Shown: positions 56,608 to 64,000 of the stretch, piece by piece
Position numbering within the stretch: position 1 is the stretch's first letter
Layout of the letters: each line of letters starts with the position of its first letter
NCBI GenBank assembly: GCA_003996215.1
Contig: QJPP01005267.1
Span: forward strand, 1-64,000
Reading direction: 5' to 3'
Length of the DNA stretch: 64,000 bases
From: Jaltomata sinuosa
Taxonomy: Eukaryota > Streptophyta > Magnoliopsida > Solanales > Solanaceae
Made by a program: the position numbers and the translations under genes
The notes under the pieces: model-generated
What the model saw: the letters and a program-made list of their open reading frames with translations, nothing else
Told to the model about the DNA's origin: nothing
Databases searched by the model: none

Positions 56608-59600
56608 TGTTATGGAAAAGGGTTTAGAGTCGCCACCTAAATTTTAGGAAACTTAGGAAAACCATTTTTTAATGTAAAACTCTGTTTTTAGTCTGCGAAA
56701 ACGTTTGAGATTCTGAGTAAGAGTTTTGGTTACTCGAAGGGAAGGTGTTAGGCACCCTTCAGAGCCTATCCGAAGATAGTCCTTAAACTCAGTTTAGAAA
56801 CATATTTGGGAAAAACTATTTTTTTGAATTATTTGCTAAAAAGGTGATAAAAACATGTTTTATTAATTTAAAGAAAAACTCAAAGTATATGACACATGCC
56901 ACTACAATAGGCAAAAATATAAAATATGCTTATGGTAAAAAGATGAAACATATGTACGTACATGTCAAAATATATGAAAGTTTAATAGCAATACTTTTAT
57001 CGTAATTATAATTAAAGTATGTAGAACTTTATGATTTATAAGAAATATATACTTAAAAGCTATGTAAAAAAAAATGAAAATATTTATTTATACAAATACT
57101 TTTTGTAAAGTAAAAAATATATATTTCTTAAAGTTTGAGAAAGCTTATGACATGTTTGTTAAAAAGAAAGTAAAGATGACGTATGTATATTCTTAAATAT
57201 ATATAGAAAATCATGTGAAAGTTTATTATTTAAAAGATTTGGATAAGTGAAAGTATATAAGAAATAAGTATACCGGTAATAGAGAAAAAGATATAAGAGA
57301 AAATCATATTTGTTTTGTAAATATATTTCATGTAAAAGAATAATTAAAAAAAAACTTGAGTAGAGAACGAGAATTATTTGTTTTCATATAAAGAAGACTT
57401 TTATTCGTAAAGTGAAAATGAACATGCATTGGATATGAAAGAAAGTATTATGTACGTAAATGTAATTGTGATAAAATAATATATGTATAATTTAAGTAGG
57501 AAGAAGAGTAAGTAAAATATAAATATACCTTGTAGTAGATAACATATGACATATATACCTTGCATTTTTAGGCTTCAAAAATCTGAAAATCTCAAAATAT
57601 ATATATAGAGTATAACCAAAATAGTTGTAAAATATTGGGGTTAGAATAAGAGAATAAATGAGTTATTAATAAATATAAAGGAGGCTTGCCTGAATTAGAT
57701 AAAGCATTCTATAATTTAAAGCCTAAGAATGACTAATATTTGTTTGAAATAAATTAAATCGCTAATTAATATTTTTGATTTTTTTTTTAAAATCTACCGC
57801 GAGTTATTTGAAACAAGTTTTCCGACAAAGCCTAAGTTAGTTAATAAAAAATCTGCACTTTTACCATTTATTATTATTATGTTTGAAAGTGTTTAACCAC
57901 TAATTTTAAAGTATTTAAAAAGGGAAACCCGAAATATTTGCCTAACTAAAAAGGGTGGAGGAAACTCCATTTCAAAATTTTGGACCAAATAAAGTAATCC
58001 ACGAAACTATAAGCCGAAGAATAAACGTTAATCAAAATCACAAAGAAACACACATATCCAAATATACAAGGTTAGTTAAAACATTTCAAGTAAGCATAAA
58101 GGAAAGCAATAAATAAATAAAAAAGGGCTAGATACGCCAAGTTCCTTTGGAGGAACTAAGTCTCTAAAGAACGACTCTGAGCACCGCGATAGCTCCTAAT
58201 AGCTGCTCGACCCAAATATTTATTGGGGCCGAAAGTGAGTTTCAAGTGAGAACTCCAGCTCTCCGGTTGTTTCATGTAACACAAAAAAATGAATGATAAG
58301 GATTAGTAACTTGCATAACAAAGTTTACAAAATGTAGAAATATGCCAAGCTTAACAATAAAGTGATAAGGAAAACAAACATGCTATTCGGTAAATACACA
58401 AGCATATATGAAAGAACGACATGTAACCATATTTTTGCTTCATTTTTTAAGCAGATGATCAAATTTATTTGACTAGAGCACAAACGAACTAACATGAGAT
58501 GACATCCGAAAAGAACTTAGGCAAAACGAACATCTTCAACACTAGTCGATTATTGAAAAACAAAGTACACAACAAGTAGCAATATAAAACCTTATTATTT
58601 TTTCATTCACTTTAATTAAATAAGTAGCTATGAACAAATCACCTCAAAAAGTAAGGCGTTATGAACAAATCAACTCAAAAGTAAGGCAACACTAGTGACG
58701 GGATGATCAAAAAAGAAACCAAACTACTACATTAGCTCGTGATAAATTCCTTAAGCTAGTATTCCCGAAATTGATCCCGAGTTAAAACCAAAATAATGAA
58801 AATACGGGCAGCCCTCTTTTTCTAACAATGCACACTAATTCAACCACTTTTTACTAGGATTGAGGTGTTTTGAAGAAAGGTTAGATCGCAAGCAAGACCA
58901 CAATATTTTACAAACGCCGAAAATATAATCATAATATGTATATTCCTATCTTAAACAAACGTTTTCGGGACTAAAAAAAAATGACAAACCTATTGAAACT
59001 TTTACCTTAAGAATTTAAACTTCAAGAAACTCAAACATAGCATATATATACCTTTTCCGATTTAAACAAAATCAGCCCCCTAATTGTGATTAAAACAAGA
59101 CGGGATGATTACATACTCTTACAACTTAATCCGTAAGGGAAAGCAACAAGAAAACTCAACTTTTATGAAGAGTAAACATTGATCCTAATCTCTAGTTATG
59201 CAACAAAGGTAGCCATGTACATTTGAAGACTTGGAGCCTCCTGAAATTTATTTCAAGTTGAATCAAGATTGCAAATAGTCTACAAAACATACCATGGACT
59301 ACAGATACAACCAAATGACTCGAGAACTAAATTACTTTAAGTTCACACTCACAAACAGATGAACAAACAGCCAACCCCATTCACAATATCAAACTTTATG
59401 AAATTTGTTTGAGCTAAATTTCAAGTTACAACAAATTTCCAAACACATAATCTAATATGAACAAACAACCAGAGACTAACTTCAGATCGTATTTTCTAAC
59501 CAAAATCAGCCAAACAACAACAAAACAAACTCGCACAATTAACGGATCACAAAAAAAAACTAAATATAAAGTAATTAGGCGGGGTAGAATTTACCTTGTG

Positions 59601-60898
59601 TTGGGCAGCGATTGAGGCCGTCAAGTGTTGAGTTTCAAACTAGCGACTCCTGACTCCGACTCCGGTTATCCGAGTAGAGCAAACGAGACAACAGGAGCAA
59701 AACCGACAATGAGTACGAGCCAATAATCAGAGAACAATTTGGTGAGCTGTTTGTGATAATTTTCGGATCTCTTTTCAATCCGATATTTTTCCGTAATTTT
59801 TTTTCGTGTCCCTTTTTTTGGAAACCCAAGGGTTCCTTTTATAGCCGAAAATTGAAGGCTCAAACGGCTCTTTCCAAGAATTCAAAATTTGAATTCTTGG
59901 AAAACCAAGTTGCAAAGGAAATGATGAAAGCAGAGAAGGAAAGATGCATACCTTTTTCAGGCTGATTTGAAAGAGAAGGTGACGGGTCGGAGGTGTAGAG
60001 CTCGGACCCGTCGGACTAAGCTCGTGTCCGTCGGGCAACGGCTGGGTCTCCTCTTTTCCGAGGTCTGCAGCCGGCGGTGGGGAAGCTTTACAGCTCGATT
60101 TTGAAATGACAAAAGGGTGAGGGGATGGCTATAAAGTGGAGGAGAGAAGGGTGAAGACCACCGGATTTTGCCATTATCCGGTGGTCTAGCGGCGAGAAAG
60201 GGTTTGGGGGGGGGGGGCTGTCGGTTTTGGTTGAAGGTGGGGGGGTCTGTTTTGTTTTGGGGTTGAAAGTGGACGATGAGGGGAAAGAGAATTGATTAGT
60301 AATTAGGTTGGTGGGGATTTGGGCCAGTTCAGGGGTGGTTTGGGCTGGGTCGGGTGATTGGGTAGTGGTCTAGGAGCTTTTGGGTAGAAAGAGGTATAAA
60401 ATTGGCCCAAACATGTATAAGTAAATGAATTAGTTTGTAGAAAAAATGTAATTTTCCCTAATCATTTTTTCACTTAATTAATTTAACGATGCCTTCTTTC
60501 ATCCCAATTAATTTTTAAATACGTATATAGTTGACTTAAACATAATTTTGATACGCGTAATCACAATCCTCAATCGATAGAACAATATTTAGGAAATGTT
60601 ATAGCGATACGACAAAATTTCATTTAGAGTTTGAAATAAAAGTTACTATACCAATATCTTGTTAAAAAGAATGAATTATAAAATATTTTTGGGGTGATTT
60701 TATAAGATACAATATTATTAGTAATTATTATTATAAAAAAGTAAAGGAAATCATTTTAAAAAAATGATTATTGGTGCCAAAATTTATAAAAAATTAATAT
60801 AAAAATAAGAAAATTATTTTGGAAAAGTCCTCGGGATTAAGAAGCATATAAAAATTAATTATGGGAAAAAGGAGGGCCAAAATTGGGTGTCAACAACT
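56608..60898 (-). repeat. LTR I: long AT-rich reverse LTR (about 4.29 kb)
   Basis: The reverse-strand start is TGTTGACACCCAATTTTGGC (60898), preceded by the purine tract AGAGGGGCAAGT. The reverse-strand end is GGTGGCGACTC, then CCATAACA (56608). The interior from 56800 to 59600 is very AT-rich and has no credible coding. TATAAAAG on the reverse strand at about 59836-59843 precedes a GC-richer leader. The form (very long LTR, TGTTGACACCC start) suggests an Ogre/Tat-type element. Assignment to a named family is tentative. Confidence 0.6.
60206..60217 (+). repeat. G12 homopolymer
   Basis: Twelve G in a row, with a second G7 run about 25 bp on (near 60239-60245), in the GC-rich leader side of LTR I. 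It is likely length-variable and error-prone in assembly. Confidence 0.8.
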
Positions 60899-61328
60899 TG
60901 CCCCTCTTCGAACAGAGATGATGAAAGAGTCTTTGGGCGAAGATGTTGACGTAAAGCCAATTTTGTCCTGACTGGAAAAAAAATCAAATTTTTGGAAAGG
61001 TCGTACCTAGAAAGAGAAAGGTTATTGTCATTATGAATTCGACCGAACTCTGGTCTCCGAGTTGCCTACATATCTCGGGTTTCACGAGAATCAGGCCAAT
61101 GTAGTTCAAAAATTTTGAGAGGTCCTCAAAATTTACCCCAGTATTGGTTTTATGTCGACACTGGTATTTTTTTGTGGTAAAAGGGGAAGATGATTTTGGC
61201 ACGGATGGAGTGGGTACGGCCATGCTCGAAGTTGAGCTGCCTACGTATCCCTAAGGAAATGGGAATTAGGGCGGTTGCAGTCCTGAATAGAGGATTATGG
61301 TAAATTTTGAGGTAGTCCTCAAAATTTG
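60899..61328 (-). other. Element I: 3' end of internal region
   Basis: The reverse strand reads toward LTR I. It has two diverged copies of a unit containing 'ctacgtaggcagctc'-like phrases (near 61060 and 61240), each beside a 'tcctcaaaattt' phrase (61119 and 61316), then the purine tract AGAGGGGCAAGT at the LTR. Nothing codes. LTR J2 begins at 61329. Confidence 0.5.
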
Positions 61329-64000
61329 TGTAATGACCCTTCCGGTCATTTCCACGTTTAAGTTTTGAAGTCAAGCAAATCGACAAAAGATATCGTAAGA
61401 CCTTTAACAAATTTCCTGAACTTTGGGTCAAATCTCTCGGGGCTTTTATCCCAATATATAAAGAGTTAGAAGTCCCCCAAAATACCAAATTGAAGGTCTA
61501 CGAGTCTAGTTTCCAACGCATAAAACCGCACGTCCAACGGATCTCAGAGTAAAGAGTTATGACTGTTTTACCGCGGACTGTCTGGCAGAAAACGGGTTGC
61601 GAACCGGGTCGCGAACCGGGTCGGGTGAAACGCGATTTAAGCCTCGACGTCACGTTTTAAAATGCCCTTTCAGTTCCGAAACAGTGATAAAATATAAGGG
61701 AGGATCCCGAGAGAATTCTTGAATATCAAAATCGTGCGTAGGCGAATTACGAGCCTAAACTTAAGAACTTTTAGCCTCGCACGTATATTTGAAATATGTA
61801 TTTAAAAGTCGAATTTGGTAAAAACTATATTATTATTGCCTTTTCAAAATATTTTAAAGGTTTATGAAAAATATATTTGATACGATATAAGTGTATACAT
61901 ATTTATTTTATAAGGTTTTTATACTCCGTAATATTTTAAACGGAGATAGTAAATTTAGTTATGTTAAAATTTATTATTTTAATATAGTAGGTTTTATTCG
62001 AAATAATTTTCTATGAATTATGGTATATTTAAAATACTATATTTATTTTATCACGAATTTATGCAATACCCGAGTATATACTTATCGGGACAAGTTGGTT
62101 GCCACCTCCACTTCCACGTGGAAGTGGAGGACTAACACAACACATAGCAAGTGAAATGATAGCAAGTGAAATGTGGCAGCATCTTAACATTTCATAAACA
62201 TTGAAAGTTCTGCCTAACTTATACTTACTACTTATTAAGTATTTAATTATGGAACATGACAATAAGGAATGAATGCAATTCTCACAAACACTTAAATTAC
62301 ATAGCTTCTCCATGTACTTTCATACGTACAGAGAGGGGAATTGGTGGGACCAATTTAACGTTGTGGTTATATTAAATTGGTTATAGAAAATCAGTTATCT
62401 ACGTCAAGTTATTCCGTCCCAAATCCGAATCCGATTCCGAGTTAGTTTTGGATTTTCTCGGAGTGGTTCGAGCTTGGACATCATTGTTCTAGCAGCTTGT
62501 CGTCGGACGACAGGTAGGTTACGGTTTAATTTCCCTAGACTCCGTATATATGAAATAAAATTGTATTAATGGGCATCCTTGGGTTGGTTTATTAGGTTGG
62601 TACCACAGACCTCGACCGCTTTATTCATAACCGCCTACTTTTGTTCCTCCGTTGTTTGTAGTATTTGCCGGTATATTTTATTTACCCTTGTGGTCCTGTG
62701 AGGCCTTGTTGACTCTGGAACATAGAAGGTGGGATTTTGGGAATGTCCGCGAGTCCCGGGCATAGAATTATCCTTTTAGGCTGGTTATGCTTGCTGAGTA
62801 GCTGTGGGCCTGTGCAGGGTCGATAGGTTGATTGTGAGCTGCGGGGCAGCTATTGTGTGTGATCATACCATTTCCATGCATATAAAGAGGTTTTATCCAT
62901 GTTTTACTGTGGTTTTGGCTTCGGGCCTACTGGCACTGTTTTCTAAACCTTGCATGGCCGGGGGGGCCCCTTTTTGATGGAAATGATTTGGAAATGGTTG
63001 ATTTCACTTGTGGTTTTAAAATCATCAGTTTTAACGATTATCACTAGAGCCGGCAGGGCCGGAGTGCTAGTTGAGTTTTTCTTACCTACTCTACTGAAGA
63101 TGAATTTTTAGCTCGTTCGAACCGAGCACGCTGAGATGACTTTTTACGGTTTAGACCCGGAGACGCCCGGGCACCCTTGGAGGGGTTTTTGAGATATTTT
63201 CCTACTATTTTTAGTCCTGGACAGGGTCTGGGCATGCATATTCGAGACTGGTTCTATATCTTGATATCGAGACTGGGTCTCTATCTTGATACATGTTCTG
63301 ATACTGAGTTTTGGTATGGGGTTGGGGACCTCCATGGACCTTGCTATCCGGGCCAGGGGCTACGGGCTGCGTGTGCCGGAAGAGGGGTATACGGGGGAGT
63401 AGAGGTATACGGGCAGAGTCCTTCCATGGAACTACCTGCTGGGCCGGATCGGCGCCGGAGGAGGTACATACAGAGATACTATGGCACTTGAGATCTTCAT
63501 GCATCATATCATTCATGGTTCGAGGTTCCACCCTTGTTTGCTGTTTGCTGATTGTACGCTCCGGTAGTATGGGATGCCGGAGGGTTTGTCTTCACTTGTT
63601 TGTGTTCCTCGGTTGTATGGGCGGCCGGGGGACTGTAGGTAGACTTTTGCTATTTTACTTACAGAGTTGTTCTCTATTAGGGATGAGTATGAGATTGGTT
63701 ACTGCTATACTGTTAGTTTCTGGATTTGAGATGGTTATGATTAGTTGGGTTGATTCATGTCTTGAGCATGCCTATTATTATTCTTCCTCTCTTCTTCTTA
63801 CACTTGAGGTTACCGGTATACCGTTCATTCCGTAAACTTATTTTATACACTGTTGTTGCAAGGATTCCAGGTGCGTTGTTCTTACTTTCACCTGTGCCTT
63901 TGGTGTGTATATTCTGCTTACTAGCCTCATCTGTGGTTCTGTTGATTTCCCTCTGGGCTAGTTCCTGTGTACCTTTCGTTGATTCTGTGACTACTTGCTT
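61329..64000 (+). repeat. LTR J2: forward LTR of the H/J family, running off the window
   Basis: It starts TGTAATGACCC and corresponds to J1 for 1.7 kb. Beyond that it matches the reverse complement of LTR H ('ctggacagggtctgggcatg' near 63218, 'ggacctccatggaccttg' near 63327, 'gaggtacatacagagatac' near 63460). By comparison with H, about 0.3 kb remains beyond 64000. The open frames at 63177-63835 lie inside the LTR and have no family. Confidence 0.75.
62105..62130. promoter_or_regulatory. 26-bp perfect palindrome centred on a G-box, in LTR J2
   Basis: Thirteen bases (CCTCCACTTCCAC) are followed by their exact reverse complement, with CACGTG at 62115-62120. The counterpart in J1 (about 55684-55709, CACGTG at 55694-55699) keeps the centre and right arm but has two changes in the left arm. 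CACGTG is the core bound by plant bHLH and bZIP factors. Confidence 0.75.

Noticed and set aside
63177..63835. Forward frames of 104 and 174 codons at the window end
   Set aside because: They lie inside LTR J2, and the homologous stretches of LTR H do not keep an equivalent open frame of that length. The Gly/Arg-rich composition follows the local GC-rich sequence.

Overview
This window looks like pericentromeric or other heterochromatic DNA from a dicot plant, most likely Solanaceae. It consists almost entirely of nested, decayed LTR retrotransposons. I find no intact host gene, tRNA, rRNA, CRISPR array or bacterial-type system. The plant assignment rests on Athila/Tat-type and Tekay/Del-type (chromodomain) Ty3/gypsy proteins, long LTRs with TATA boxes, primer-binding sites matching plant tRNA-Asp and initiator tRNA-Met, and a DUF4283-type LINE fragment. 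The Solanaceae assignment is inference from the character of the families.

Layout. 1-3083: 3' end of a forward Athila-like element (A), sitting in the integrase of a reverse Athila-like element (B, 3084-9550). 9551-11779: remnants of forward LTRs, a LINE ORF1 piece and a chromodomain piece (G). 11780-45841: one reverse Tekay-like element (E) with a perfect TTGAG target duplication, swollen from about 9 kb to 34 kb by insertions. Its 3' LTR carries F (12384-15613). Its 5' LTR carries D (22423-44313), a forward Athila/Tat-like element that has lost all of pol. D's 3' ORF is split by C (28431-40527), a forward Tekay-like element. C's reverse transcriptase is split by K (32876-35585), a solo LTR. 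The insertion order is therefore G, E, D, C, K, read from four target-site duplications. 45842-46332: rest of G. 46333-54868: a reverse long-LTR family in a tandem 3.8-kb duplication (H). 54869-64000: two forward LTRs of a related family (J1, J2) around a 4.3-kb AT-rich reverse LTR (I).

The most unusual object is F. It is a 3230-bp unit made of two full-length 1567-bp LTRs in head-to-head inverted orientation, with almost no internal region and one clean 5-bp target duplication (CAATA) around the whole unit. Both outer termini are the same U3 end. The right arm stops exactly at the end of an 18-nt PBS, as plus-strand strong-stop DNA would, and is joined to a 59-bp piece of a further LTR start. 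A paralogous empty target lies at 44474-44478 in E's other LTR. This suggests that integrase inserted a palindromic reverse-transcription by-product.

No element here can move by itself. Most in-frame stops fit C-to-T or G-to-A change, as expected from deamination of methylated cytosine. Elements D and F could still be mobilised in trans, but nothing here proves it. All percent identities and family names are by eye.
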